The notes under the pieces are model-generated. The model saw only the letters and a list, made by a program, of their open reading frames with translations. It ran no database searches and was not told the origin of the DNA. Below, piece after piece: positions 16,676 through 25,754 of a DNA stretch of 64,000 nt. The DNA comes from Clostridium lacusfryxellense. GTDB lineage: Bacteria; Bacillota; Clostridia; Clostridiales; Clostridiaceae. How positions within the stretch are numbered: position 1 is the stretch's first letter; every line of letters starts with the position of its first letter. The DNA lies in NCBI RefSeq assembly GCF_018861735.1, contig NZ_JAHLEB010000014.1, positions 36,399 to 100,398 on the forward strand. Direction: 5' to 3'. The translations under genes and the position numbers were made by a program.

Positions 16676-18508
16676 ATGAAAAGGAAAAAGTTAGTTGCTT
16701 CATTAATAGTAGCTATGTTTGTATCCACAAGTGTACTTGCTGGATGCGCAAAAAAAGCTGCGGTCGTAGAGGAAAAAGTACCACAAGTTGTAAATTATTA
16801 TACTTCTACTGAACCAGAAACATTGGATGCACAACAGATGACCGGTGCACCTGATTTTCAAATTGAAAACATGTTTATGGAAGGTTTAGTTCGTTATAGT
16901 AAAGACGAAGGTAAATACGATCCAGGAGTTGCAACAAAATGGAGTTTAGATGAACCAACAAATACTTATACTTTTGAATTAAATAAAAATGCTAAATGGG
17001 CTGATGGAACAGCAGTTACTGCTAAAGATTTCTTCTTTGGATGGAAACTTGCACTTGATGGACAAAGTGCATATGGATTTATGCTTACTGATTACATCGT
17101 TGGAGCGCAAGATTATGCTGATTACACTAGCGAATCTTTTTATGCAGCAAAGAATGCTACTTTTAAAGCATTACTAGATAGCCGTGATGCTGAAACAGAT
17201 GAAGCTAAACTAAAAACAATAGCTTCTAAGATTTCTGCTGCATTAAGTGCAATGCCAGCAGCTGATAAAACAGCATTTGATGCTAAGAAAACAGATTTAT
17301 GGTCTAAGGTAGGAATTAAAGAAGTTAACGGAAACATTGAAATTAAGCTTTCAAAATCAGTACCTTATTTTATTGGATTAACTGCAAACTCTGTATATCA
17401 TCCAGTAAATGAAACTTTTTATAAAGCTCATCCAAAAGATTATACTCTAGAAGCCGCAGGATTAAATAGTAATGGTCCGTGGGTAGTTAAAACATGGAAA
17501 CATAACGATACATTTACTTTAGAAAAGAATCCTAACTATTGGAATAAAGATAATATAAAAATAGATACATTAAATTTAAAAGTTGTACTTGATGTTGCTA
17601 CAAGAACAAATCTTTTAAAGACTGGCGCTTTAGATGGTTCCGCAATTCAAGCTAATGATTTGAAAACATTCCAAGATAAAGCAGTACTTGATCAATACAA
17701 ACTTCAGGATTTAATTGATATGCCAGATTACACTGTATTCTATCTTGAATTCAACCAATTTAGTAATAAAATAACTTCTAATAAAAACATTAGAAAAGCT
17801 ATATCTTTAGCTATGGACCGTAAGGGTTTAGTTGAAAATGTTACACAAGGTGATATGGCTGCACTTTCACTAATTCCAGATGAATTTCCTGGGCTTAGCA
17901 AATCTTTCCGTGAGGAAAATGGTGCTGCTTTAATAGAAGATAATCAACAGGCAAAAGCTAAAGAAGCTTTAGCTGCTGGTCTTAAAGAATTAGGTCTTAC
18001 TAAATTACCAAAACAAGATGTTTTAATTGACCAAAAAGATATTAGTCAAAAACAAGGTGAAAAAATGCAAGCTGATTTGAAACTTGTTGGGATTGATATT
18101 AACCTTGTACCAGTTGCATGGGGAGATAAATTAACTAGACTTAAAAACGGGAATTTTGGTATTTGTGCTAGTGGTTGGGGACCTGATTATATGGATCCTA
18201 TGACCTTCCTTGATTTATTCCAATCAAAAAATGGAAACAATTATGGTAGATACAATAATCCTGTTTATGATAAATTAATTGGTGATGCTAAAAATGAAAA
18301 AGATGCTACAAAGAGAATGGCTTATTTATACGATGCTGAAAAATTATTAATGGCTGATTCTGTTGTTGCACCTAAATACTTTAGAATTTCTCATTGGACA
18401 TTTAAAAATTACTTAACAGGAGTTGTTAATAGAGGCGCAGGCCCTGTTACAGATTTCTATTGGGCTAGTATAGATATGAAGGCAAAAAATGCTGATAAAG
18501 CTAAATAA
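16676..18508 (+). CDS. oppA: Oligopeptide ABC transporter substrate-binding lipoprotein
   Basis: A 610-residue extracytoplasmic binding protein of the SBP_bac_5 family, which captures peptides for the OppBCDF importer. The signal peptide ends in a lipobox (VLAGC, Cys at about residue 23). Family marks are the NYYTSTEPETLDAQQMTGAP opening, FELNKNAKWADGTAVTAKDF (the conserved LR..KWSDG.PVTA.DF region), NPNYWNKDNI and the C-terminal GWGPDYMDPMTFLDLF. An extra Ala/Lys/Asp-rich segment lies at about residues 155-215. It is the first gene of oppABCDF and is followed by an attenuator-like hairpin, consistent with higher expression of the binding protein than of the permease. Confidence 0.93.
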   Translation: MKRKKLVASLIVAMFVSTSVLAGCAKKAAVVEEKVPQVVNYYTSTEPETLDAQQMTGAPDFQIENMFMEGLVRYSKDEGKYDPGVATKWSLDEPTNTYTFELNKNAKWADGTAVTAKDFFFGWKLALDGQSAYGFMLTDYIVGAQDYADYTSESFYAAKNATFKALLDSRDAETDEAKLKTIASKISAALSAMPAADKTAFDAKKTDLWSKVGIKEVNGNIEIKLSKSVPYFIGLTANSVYHPVNETFYKAHPKDYTLEAAGLNSNGPWVVKTWKHNDTFTLEKNPNYWNKDNIKIDTLNLKVVLDVATRTNLLKTGALDGSAIQANDLKTFQDKAVLDQYKLQDLIDMPDYTVFYLEFNQFSNKITSNKNIRKAISLAMDRKGLVENVTQGDMAALSLIPDEFPGLSKSFREENGAALIEDNQQAKAKEALAAGLKELGLTKLPKQDVLIDQKDISQKQGEKMQADLKLVGIDINLVPVAWGDKLTRLKNGNFGICASGWGPDYMDPMTFLDLFQSKNGNNYGRYNNPVYDKLIGDAKNEKDATKRMAYLYDAEKLLMADSVVAPKYFRISHWTFKNYLTGVVNRGAGPVTDFYWASIDMKAKNADKAK

Positions 18509-18529
18509 ATTAATTTAAGTTATTAAGTT

Positions 18530-18586
18530 ATTAATGAGAGGATAGGGTATATGTTGTTTTAACGTATGCCTTTTCTTCTATTAATG
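18530..18586 (+). terminator. Partial terminator / attenuator between oppA and oppB
   Basis: A long hairpin (outer arms ATTAAT, core GGTATATGTT/AACGTATGCC at 18546-18570 with G-U pairs) is followed by TTTTCTTCT. Its position after oppA suggests partial termination that lowers permease and ATPase expression. Confidence 0.7.
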
Positions 18587-18623
18587 GGATAAGTAGTGAA
18601 TTTTTATACATAGGAGGTTAAAA

Positions 18624-19553
18624 ATGGTTAAATATATTTTAAAGAGAATATTCTTTGCGATAATTACAATGATATGCATAGCAACTATAACTTTTGCATT
18701 GATGAAAGCACTACCTGGAGACCCATTTCATAATCCAAAGATGAAGCCAGAACTAAGACAAGCCTTATTACAAAAATATGGATTAGATCTACCTGTTCCA
18801 CAGCAATATTTTAAATATATGAGCAATTTAGCTCATGGAGATCTTGGGCTTTCATATAAATATGTTAATCGTCCTGTTTCACAGGTAATAAAAGATAGTT
18901 TTCCTAAATCATTTGCTTTGGGTTGGAGAGCTATGGCATACTCCTCTATTTTCGGAATACTTTTCGGAGTTATAGCTGCCTTAAAACATCAGAAAGCTCC
19001 AGATTATATTATAATTTTTATTTCTATTGTAGGGGTATCCGTTCCCAGTATTGTTATGGGCCCACTACTTGCCTACTACTTTGGCGTTAATTTAGGATGG
19101 TTTCCTGTAACTGTAACTGATAGTCAACTTTCTATGATTTTACCTTCCTTTACTTTAGGACTAGGTACTTTAGCTTTTGTTGCTAGATTAATGCGTTCAA
19201 CTACACTTGAAGTACTAGGACAAGATTATATACAAACTGCAAAATCTAAAGGACTTTCTACTTCTAAAATTATACGGAGTCACGTAATTCGTAATGCTAT
19301 AATGCCAGTTATTTCTATACTGGGGCCATCCTTTGCGGCTATTATAACAGGATCTATTGTAATAGAAAATGTTTTTGCTGTTGCTGGGCTTGGAGGATAT
19401 TTTGTAAACACAATTAGTGACCAGGATTATTCTATGACTATGGGAATAACACTGTTTTATGCAATACTAATAATATTATCCCTTCTTTTGGTTGATATAG
19501 CATATGGCTTAATTGATCCACGACTTAAAGTATCAAATAAAGGGGGCGAATAG
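18624..19553 (+). CDS. oppB: Oligopeptide ABC transporter permease, OppB type
   Basis: A 309-residue membrane permease with six helices. It has the N-terminal OppB signature (YILKRIFFAI...TFALMKALPGDPF) and the EAA loop region ending RSHVIRNAIMPVISILGPSF, which contacts the ATPases. AGGAGG precedes the ATG at 18624. It pairs with OppC, whose start lies 4 bp after its stop. Confidence 0.95.
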   Translation: MVKYILKRIFFAIITMICIATITFALMKALPGDPFHNPKMKPELRQALLQKYGLDLPVPQQYFKYMSNLAHGDLGLSYKYVNRPVSQVIKDSFPKSFALGWRAMAYSSIFGILFGVIAALKHQKAPDYIIIFISIVGVSVPSIVMGPLLAYYFGVNLGWFPVTVTDSQLSMILPSFTLGLGTLAFVARLMRSTTLEVLGQDYIQTAKSKGLSTSKIIRSHVIRNAIMPVISILGPSFAAIITGSIVIENVFAVAGLGGYFVNTISDQDYSMTMGITLFYAILIILSLLLVDIAYGLIDPRLKVSNKGGE

Positions 19554-19557
19554 CTAA

Positions 19558-20841
19558 ATGGATAAAATAGAAAAAGAGCAATTCGAACTTGTTGGTAAAA
19601 ATCTCGAAGCTGCACAAAATATAAAACGTCCAAGTATGTCATATTTAGAAGATGCATTTAGAAGATTAAAAAAGAATAAACCATCCATAATTTCTTTTTG
19701 GATATTAGTTCTATTAATTGTTATGGCAATCGTTGGCCCAATGATTTCGAAAGGACTTTATGGTCATACTTACAGAACCCAAAATTTAAAGCTACAAGAT
19801 CAAACTTTTATTCTTTCAAATCAAAGAAGTTTAAAATTATCATCTAATTCTGTGTTTTCTTATGAAAAATACAAGCCTAATCTTAGAAAAACAGAATTAC
19901 AATTTAAAAAAGTTGAGCTAAAAGGTCAATCTGGAAAGTTAGGTTTTATAATTGGTGATAAATCTGAGGAATCCTACCAAGGAGACCAAAAGGAATATAA
20001 ATTACAGATAAAAACAACTTCCTCTGATACTTGGGATTCAATTATAAGCAAATTAAATGTTGAAGCCGAAGCGCTTTTAAAAGAAGACACTGCTTTTAGA
20101 GGGGTCACTTTCAAAAAAAGTGGAAGCAGTTTAGTTATAGAAACAAAAGGCGAAAAAAAATTCAACAATAGATATTGGCTTGGAACTGATGACCTTGGTC
20201 GTGATTTATGGACTAGATTATGGGAGGGCTCAAGAGTTTCATTCATTATTGCAATAGTATCAGTTCTCTTTACAGGATTATTTGGTGTTGTTTATGGAGG
20301 AATATCTGGTTACATTGGTGGAAATTCAGATAATATAATGATGAGAATTATTGAAATTCTTATGGTTATTCCAGATATGCTATATATTATGTTATTAACT
20401 ATAGTAATGCCAAGAGGGATTGTTACCATTACCCTTGTCCTGGCATTTACAGGGTGGATGGGAACTGCAATCCTAGTTCGTGGAGAGGTTTTAAGATTAA
20501 AACACAGTGAATATGTGCTTGCCTCACAAACACTAGGCGCAGATGCAAAAAGAGTTATATTTAAGCATTTGATTCCAAATTGTATGGGTCCTATAATAGT
20601 TAATATGACTATGATGATTCCCAAAATGATTTTTGCTGAAGCATTTTTAAGCTTCATAGGACTTGGCGTACCGGCACCATATGCATCTCTCGGGGTTCTC
20701 GTAAATGATGGAGCAAAGATTTTTTATCTATACCCTCATTTACTTATAATACCATCAGCCGTATTATGTTTAATTATGCTTGCATTCAATATACTTGGTG
20801 ATGGCCTAAGAGATTCTCTTGACCCTAAACTTAGGAAATAG
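19558..20841 (+). CDS. oppC: Oligopeptide ABC transporter permease, OppC type, with large extracellular insert
   Basis: A 427-residue permease, clearly longer than the roughly 300 residues usual for OppC. Residues 1-40 form the cytoplasmic OppC N-terminus, helix 1 spans about 42-62, and the canonical YWLGTDDLGRDLWTRLWEGS resumes at about 206. Between them (about 78-203) lies an extra, mostly polar beta/charged segment that would face outside. The rest is normal, with the EAA loop LKHSEYVLASQTLGADAKRV and five more helices. It follows oppB by 4 bp and is followed by oppD. Confidence 0.93.
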   Translation: MDKIEKEQFELVGKNLEAAQNIKRPSMSYLEDAFRRLKKNKPSIISFWILVLLIVMAIVGPMISKGLYGHTYRTQNLKLQDQTFILSNQRSLKLSSNSVFSYEKYKPNLRKTELQFKKVELKGQSGKLGFIIGDKSEESYQGDQKEYKLQIKTTSSDTWDSIISKLNVEAEALLKEDTAFRGVTFKKSGSSLVIETKGEKKFNNRYWLGTDDLGRDLWTRLWEGSRVSFIIAIVSVLFTGLFGVVYGGISGYIGGNSDNIMMRIIEILMVIPDMLYIMLLTIVMPRGIVTITLVLAFTGWMGTAILVRGEVLRLKHSEYVLASQTLGADAKRVIFKHLIPNCMGPIIVNMTMMIPKMIFAEAFLSFIGLGVPAPYASLGVLVNDGAKIFYLYPHLLIIPSAVLCLIMLAFNILGDGLRDSLDPKLRK

Positions 20842-20853
20842 GAGGTGGATTAC

Positions 20854-21906
20854 TTGAAAAAAAAGATATTAGAAGTGGAAAATTTACAAGTTTCTTTCGA
20901 TACGTATGCAGGTGAGATTCAAGCGGTACGTGGCATTTCATTCCAGGTATTCGAAGGAGAGACTTTAGCTATTGTTGGGGAATCAGGATGTGGAAAATCT
21001 GTAACTGCAAAATCTATAATGAGACTTAACCCTGAACCTCCTGCACGTTTCAAAGGCGGTAAAATTATTTTTGATGGTGAAGATATAATTACAAAGTCTG
21101 AAAAGGAAATGAGAGAGGTTCGCGGTAAAAAAATTGGAATGATTTTTCAGGATCCAATGACTTCTCTTAATCCTACCATGACAATTGGAAAACAAATATT
21201 AGAGGGCCTTCGTGGACATAAAAGTGATGTTACAAAGGAAGAAGCACATAAGGTAGCTATTGATATGTTAAAACTTGTTCAAATACCAAATGCTGAAGAA
21301 CGAATAAACGAATATCCTCATCAGTTCTCTGGTGGAATGCGCCAGCGTGCTATGATTGCTATTGCACTAGTATGTAATCCTCAGCTACTTATTGCTGACG
21401 AACCCACAACTGCTTTAGATGTAACAATTCAAGCTCAAATACTAGAGCTTATGAAAGATTTACAAAAAACAATAAATACTTCTATTATAATGATTACTCA
21501 CGATTTGGGAGTTGTTGCTAATATATCTCAAAGAGTAGTAGTTATGTATGGTGGAAAGATTGTAGAATATGCCGATACAAATGAATTATATTATAATCCA
21601 AAACATCCTTACACTTGGGGACTTTTAAGTTCAGTACCAAGAGTAGATATTGTTAAGACAGGAAATAAATTATCATCAATAGAAGGTACACCACCTGATT
21701 TATTCGCGCCTCCTACTGGATGTCCATTTGCAGATAGATGTGAATATTCAATGAAAATTTGCAGGGATAAGATGCCTCCAGATTTCATTATTAGTGAAGG
21801 ACATGGGTCAGCTTGTTGGTTAAGTCATCCTGATGCTCCAAATGTAGCCTCACCAAGTCTCTTTATAGGATCAAACCAATCTACTGAAAATAGAGGTGAA
21901 AATTAA
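20854..21906 (+). CDS. oppD: Oligopeptide ABC transporter ATP-binding protein, OppD type
   Basis: A 350-residue ATPase with Walker A GESGCGKS (about residues 40-47), Q-loop IFQDPMTSLNP, signature FSGGMRQRAMIA, Walker B LLIADEPTTALD and the H-loop ITHDLGVV. The C-terminal oligopeptide/dipeptide domain has cysteines in TGCPFADRCEYSMKIC and SACW, probably an iron-sulfur site as in related DppD proteins. The GTG at 20845 lies inside the ribosome binding site GGAGGTGG; the TTG at 20854 is correctly spaced and is chosen. The stop lies just before the oppF start. Confidence 0.95.
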   Translation: MKKKILEVENLQVSFDTYAGEIQAVRGISFQVFEGETLAIVGESGCGKSVTAKSIMRLNPEPPARFKGGKIIFDGEDIITKSEKEMREVRGKKIGMIFQDPMTSLNPTMTIGKQILEGLRGHKSDVTKEEAHKVAIDMLKLVQIPNAEERINEYPHQFSGGMRQRAMIAIALVCNPQLLIADEPTTALDVTIQAQILELMKDLQKTINTSIIMITHDLGVVANISQRVVVMYGGKIVEYADTNELYYNPKHPYTWGLLSSVPRVDIVKTGNKLSSIEGTPPDLFAPPTGCPFADRCEYSMKICRDKMPPDFIISEGHGSACWLSHPDAPNVASPSLFIGSNQSTENRGEN

Positions 21907-21907
21907 A

Positions 21908-22885
21908 ATGGCTGATTTAGATAAAAAAGAAATACTTCTTAGTGTTAAAAACCTAAAAAAATATTTTTATGTTGGGAAAGATCAATATTTAAAAGCTGTT
22001 GATGATGTAAGTTTCGATATTTATAAAGGTGAAACACTAGGACTTGTAGGCGAATCAGGTTGCGGAAAATCAACTTGTGGACGAACTATTTTAAGGATTT
22101 ACAATGCTACAGAAGGTACAGTTGAGTTTGAAGGTAAATCAGTACATACCCTAAAAGGAAAAGATCTAAAGGATTATAATAAAAAAGCACAAATGATTTT
22201 CCAAGATCCTTATGCTTCTTTAAATCCTAGGATGCTAGTTTCAGATATTGTTGCAGAAGGCATTGATATTCATAAACTAAGTTATGGAAAAGAGAGAAAA
22301 AAAAGAATTGACGAGCTTTTGGAATTAGTTGGCCTTAATAAAGAACATGCAAACAGATTTCCACACGAATTTAGTGGTGGACAAAGACAGAGAATAGGCA
22401 TAGCTCGTGCTCTTGCAGTAGATCCGTCTTTCATTGTATGTGATGAACCTATTTCAGCATTAGATGTTTCTGTTCAAGCTCAGGTAGTAAATTTACTTCA
22501 GGAGCTACAAACAACATATGGTTTGACATTCTTGTTTATTGCACATGATTTATCAATGGTTAGGTATATATCAGATAGAGTATGTGTAATGTATCTTGGG
22601 TCACTTGCAGAGCTTGCTAAAAGTGATACATTATATAATAAACCACTTCATCCTTATACTCAAGCTCTACTGTCTTCAATCCCAAGACCAGATCCATTGA
22701 TTGAAAAAACAAGACAAAGAATAATGCTTGAAGGTGATGTTCCTAGCCCAATAAACCCTCCTAATGGATGTAAATTTGTTGATAGGTGTAATAAGGCTAT
22801 GGACATATGTCGTGAGAATAGGCCTCAGATGGTAGAGATAGAACCAGAACATTTTGTTGCATGCCATTTATATGATAAAAAATAG
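21908..22885 (+). CDS. oppF: Oligopeptide ABC transporter ATP-binding protein, OppF type
   Basis: A 325-residue ATPase with Walker A GESGCGKST, IFQDPYASLNPRM, signature FSGGQRQRIGIARAL, Walker B FIVCDEPISALD and IAHDLSMV. The C-terminal oligopeptide-transporter domain again carries a cysteine set (NGCKFVDRCNKAMDIC and ACH). The GTG at 21896 is part of the ribosome binding site AGAGGTG, so the ATG at 21908 is the better start. It is the last gene of the opp operon, with a strong terminator immediately after. Confidence 0.95.
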   Translation: MADLDKKEILLSVKNLKKYFYVGKDQYLKAVDDVSFDIYKGETLGLVGESGCGKSTCGRTILRIYNATEGTVEFEGKSVHTLKGKDLKDYNKKAQMIFQDPYASLNPRMLVSDIVAEGIDIHKLSYGKERKKRIDELLELVGLNKEHANRFPHEFSGGQRQRIGIARALAVDPSFIVCDEPISALDVSVQAQVVNLLQELQTTYGLTFLFIAHDLSMVRYISDRVCVMYLGSLAELAKSDTLYNKPLHPYTQALLSSIPRPDPLIEKTRQRIMLEGDVPSPINPPNGCKFVDRCNKAMDICRENRPQMVEIEPEHFVACHLYDKK

Positions 22886-22888
22886 TAA

Positions 22889-22932
22889 GGACAAAAAAAC
22901 TGATGGAATTAGATTTCATCAGTTTTTTTGTC
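22889..22932 (+). terminator. Terminator of the opp operon
   Basis: A near-perfect hairpin (AAAAAAACTGATGGAA / TTTCATCAGTTTTTTT, 22893-22928) ends in a run of seven T, directly after the oppF stop. Confidence 0.93.
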
Positions 22933-23090
22933 TGTTAACTACTTAGTCTTATCTTCATCTCTTAACATATGATCTTTTATCCTACTTTACTAGTCTTAAT
23001 ATGATTTGTGATATATAATTACTTTAATGGTATGAAAATTCTATTTAATAAAACAAACTAAATAATTATACTAATTTCTAGGAGGTACTT

Positions 23091-23672
23091 ATGAAAAATG
23101 ATACTAAAGATACTTTAAGAAAAAATATGTTGAATAAAAGAAAAATCATGAAAGTTAATGATGTAAGTACTTTTAGTAATAAAATTATAAATACGATAAT
23201 GGGATTACCAGAATTCATAAGTTGCAAGAATATCATGTTATATCTTAGCTTTAATAATGAAGTTGATACAACCCCTCTTGTTACTTGGTGTTTGAATAAT
23301 GGTAAAACAGTAATTGTACCATATTGCGTGCAGCAAGAGAAAAAGATAATGCCTTTTAAAATAAATAACCTTACAACAGATCTTAATAAATCAACTTTTG
23401 GCATCATGGAGCCAAAACACGATTTATTGGAGGAATCAAATATAAATGATATTGATTTAATAATAGTTCCTGGCGTAGTTTTCGATAATAATTGCAATAG
23501 GATAGGTTTTGGTGCTGGTTATTATGATAGATTTTTACCTCGAAAATCGAAAAACGCTTTAACTATTGGTATAGCCTACGACTATCAAATAATTGATGAA
23601 ATTCCCACAGATGTTTATGATGTACCACTTAATTGCGTTATCACTGAAAATAGAATAATATATCCTAAATAA
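23091..23672 (+). CDS. 5-formyltetrahydrofolate cyclo-ligase
   Basis: A 193-residue enzyme that converts 5-formyl-THF to 5,10-methenyl-THF with ATP. Family marks are the N-terminal KDTLRKNMLNKRK, MLYLSFNNEVDT (conserved F..E..T), IDLIIVPGVVFDNNCNRIGF and the signature GFGAGYYDRFL near residue 142, followed by a conserved AYDYQ and the C-terminal D/P/C residues. Normal length. AGGAGG precedes the ATG at 23091. It is probably a single gene; the downstream gene has its own leader with direct repeats. Confidence 0.93.
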   Translation: MKNDTKDTLRKNMLNKRKIMKVNDVSTFSNKIINTIMGLPEFISCKNIMLYLSFNNEVDTTPLVTWCLNNGKTVIVPYCVQQEKKIMPFKINNLTTDLNKSTFGIMEPKHDLLEESNINDIDLIIVPGVVFDNNCNRIGFGAGYYDRFLPRKSKNALTIGIAYDYQIIDEIPTDVYDVPLNCVITENRIIYPK

Positions 23673-23688
23673 CTAACTATCAACATTC

Positions 23689-23729
23689 ATTATAATAAAA
23701 CATATTATAATAAAACAGATTATAATATG
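23689..23729. repeat. Three 15-bp-spaced ATTATAAT direct repeats
   Basis: ATTATAAT occurs at 23689, 23704 and 23719. The first two units share the 14-base string ATTATAATAAAACA. The last two also form an inverted repeat (CATATTATAAT/ATTATAATATG, 23701-23729). They lie between two rightward genes and could be a transcription-factor site or a weak terminator. Confidence 0.5.
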
Positions 23730-23767
23730 TTAGAATACTTAATTATACTTATATTGGAGGTGTACCT

Positions 23768-24496
23768 TTGGAAAAACGAATAGCTGCTTTCTTTGATATT
23801 GATGGTACTCTTTATAGAGAAGCTTTAATTACAGAAGTCTTTAAAAAACTGATAAAAAGCGAACTAATAGAAAATGATAGATGGTACAAAGATGTAAAAC
23901 CTTTTTTCGTGAAATGGGATAAAAGAATTGGAAACTATGATAATTACCTACTTAAAATGGCTGATATTTATTCTGAAGCTATAATCGGACTTCATAGGTC
24001 TCAAATTGAATTTATTGCTAAGCAAATTGTAAAGCAAAAGGGAGATAGAGTATATACCTTTACCCGCGATATAATTAAATGGCATAAAAGCCAAGGACAT
24101 ATAATAATTACAATATCCGGTAGTCCTATAGAACTTGTACGTGAGATGTCTATAAAATACGGTTTTGATGATTATGTAGGAACTAAATATACACTCAATG
24201 AACATAATATTTATACTGGCGATATTATCCCTATGTGGGATAGTATAAGCAAGCAAACTGCTATAGCATATTTCGTAGAAAAATATAATATTGATTTAGA
24301 TCAAAGTTATGCATATGGAGATACTTCAGGTGATTTTAATATGCTAAAATTAATTAGTAACCCAACAGCTGTAAATCCCACTAAAGAACTCTTACTAAAA
24401 ATCCTAGATGATCCTGAATTAAAAGAAAAAATAAGTATAATGCTTGAAAGAAAAGACGTAGTTTATAGTTTACGTCCAGAAGATATTAAAATATAA
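23768..24496 (+). CDS. HAD-superfamily phosphatase, subfamily IB (SerB-like)
   Basis: A 242-residue phosphohydrolase. Motif I is FFDIDGTL (nucleophile Asp near residue 9 and the Asp two later), motif II is TISGSP near residue 116, and motif III is AYGDTSGDFNML near residues 180-191. A helical cap lies between. The family includes phosphoserine phosphatase-like enzymes; the substrate cannot be predicted. The TTG at 23768 follows GGAGGTG with proper spacing. It converges with the next gene over a shared terminator. Confidence 0.9.
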   Translation: MEKRIAAFFDIDGTLYREALITEVFKKLIKSELIENDRWYKDVKPFFVKWDKRIGNYDNYLLKMADIYSEAIIGLHRSQIEFIAKQIVKQKGDRVYTFTRDIIKWHKSQGHIIITISGSPIELVREMSIKYGFDDYVGTKYTLNEHNIYTGDIIPMWDSISKQTAIAYFVEKYNIDLDQSYAYGDTSGDFNMLKLISNPTAVNPTKELLLKILDDPELKEKISIMLERKDVVYSLRPEDIKI

Positions 24497-24503
24497 TTAT
24501 TGA

Positions 24504-24552
24504 AAAATAAAGGTTATAGAAGTTTATTAACTACTATAACCTTTATTTTTTC
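24504..24552. terminator. Bidirectional terminator
   Basis: A perfect 16-bp stem (arms 24505-24520 and 24534-24549) is flanked by A and T runs between convergent genes. The stop codon of the leftward gene lies inside it. Confidence 0.9.
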
Positions 24553-24848
24553 GCTTTGAATATTTTTTTTGATATTACTGAATAAACAATCCATATTATA
24601 AGCAAACACCCAATAGTTACATTAGTTATAATACCTTGTGAAGATGGTATCCCCTGTTCAAGAAAAGTACCAATTAAGATTATTCCTCCCATAGAAATTA
24701 AAACAAGCTTATTTAGTTTTATATATTCATCATAATGATCACCCTTATAATTCTTACCCTGCTTCTTCTCAAAATTAAGCCCAGAAACAACAGCCGCAGC
24801 ACCCATCATAATAAACATAATAGTAAACACACCATCACCCAGTCCCAT
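24543..24848 (-). CDS. Small membrane protein, unknown function
   Basis: A 101-residue protein, not recognised. It has three hydrophobic segments (residues about 5-23, 47-63 and 70-92) separated by a charged loop rich in Lys, Asp and Tyr (EKKQGKNYKGDHYDEYIKLN). The ATG at 24848 follows AGGGGAGGG. It stands alone between two terminators. Confidence 0.6.
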   Translation of the reverse strand: MGLGDGVFTIMFIMMGAAAVVSGLNFEKKQGKNYKGDHYDEYIKLNKLVLISMGGIILIGTFLEQGIPSSQGIITNVTIGCLLIIWIVYSVISKKIFKAKK

Positions 24849-24914
24849 ACGAACCCTCCCCTTCTAATTCTTAAATTCACTACATTGAGGTAAGTATATC
24901 ATAAATATACCTGA

Positions 24915-24968
24915 AGACAAAAAAATCTAGGGAACATAACAATTATTAATTGTTATGCTCCCTAGCTT
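24915..24968 (-). terminator. Terminator of the riboflavin operon
   Basis: The inverted repeat AGGGA-CATAACAAT / ATTGTTATG-TCCCT (24929-24964) is followed on the minus strand by seven U. It lies downstream of ribH beyond the repeat element. Its apex shares 19 of 20 bases with the hairpin at 13786-13821. Confidence 0.85.
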
Positions 24969-25006
24969 GAATATTCTAACTGTACTTAAAATCAGCTAGA
25001 AGTAAG

Positions 25007-25243
25007 CGTGATATTTCTCCGAAGGACTTGCATTACGAAGCGAAAAAACTATTGAAATTAAATTTAGTAATTCTTCTTTTGAAAATATAAAATTCCCGTA
25101 AGACTGCCAGGAAGGCAGTCTAGCGAACCCGAGACAGGACGTCGAGTGTGAGCGATAGGGATTTTATATTTTCAAAAGACTAGAATTTCTTAATATAATT
25201 TCAAGTTTCGAGCTAGGTATGCAAGGCCGTAGGAGAAATTACA
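25007..25243. repeat. Foldback intergenic element, family 1, copy B
   Basis: A second full copy of the element at 10863-11110, in the same orientation. The ends are imperfect inverted repeats (TTTCTCC...CTTGCA and its complement). The centre has an 8-bp hairpin with an AGGAA loop (25101-25121), whose stem differs completely from copy A, then the conserved block 25122-25153. Its right end overlaps the ribH stop codon (25239-25241), so it forms the immediate 3' end of the riboflavin transcript, ahead of the terminator at 24915. Confidence 0.8.
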
Positions 25244-25700
25244 TGCCCTTTATTAAATTTGCCATCTCTATTGCTGATACTGCAGCATCATATCCTTTAT
25301 TACCTGCCTTAGTTCCTGCTCTTTCAATCGCCTGCTCAATATTTTCAGTAGTAATTACTCCAAAGATAACAGGAACTCCTGTTTCAAGTGATACAGATGC
25401 AATTCCTTTAGTAACTTCACCAGATACAAGCTCGTAATGAGATGTAGTGCCCCTTATTACTGCTCCTAAACAAATTACACCATCATACTTACCAGACTGA
25501 GCCATCTTTTTTGCAATTAATGGTATCTCAAAAGCACCAGGTACCCATGCAATTTCAACACTTTCTTCTTCAACACCATGACGTTTTAATCCGTCCAGTG
25601 CTCCTGATAATAATTTTCCTCCTATAAATTCGTTAAACCTTGCTACTATAATTCCAAATTTCAAACCTTCTGCTATTAATTTACCTTCATATACTTTCAT
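25239..25700 (-). CDS. ribH: 6,7-dimethyl-8-ribityllumazine synthase
   Basis: A 153-residue lumazine synthase, the penultimate enzyme of riboflavin synthesis; it condenses the product of RibA/RibD with dihydroxybutanone phosphate. Family marks are [42 protein letters not shown] (catalytic His) and [20 protein letters not shown]. Complete and of normal length. It is the last gene of the ribD-ribE-ribBA-ribH operon. The stop codon falls within the terminal repeat of the family-1 element. Confidence 0.97.
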   Translation of the reverse strand: MKVYEGKLIAEGLKFGIIVARFNEFIGGKLLSGALDGLKRHGVEEESVEIAWVPGAFEIPLIAKKMAQSGKYDGVICLGAVIRGTTSHYELVSGEVTKGIASVSLETGVPVIFGVITTENIEQAIERAGTKAGNKGYDAAVSAIEMANLIKGM

Positions 25701-25754
25701 GTTAAATCCTCCTATTAATTTTTTATTATAATATATTAAATAATTGTACTTTTT

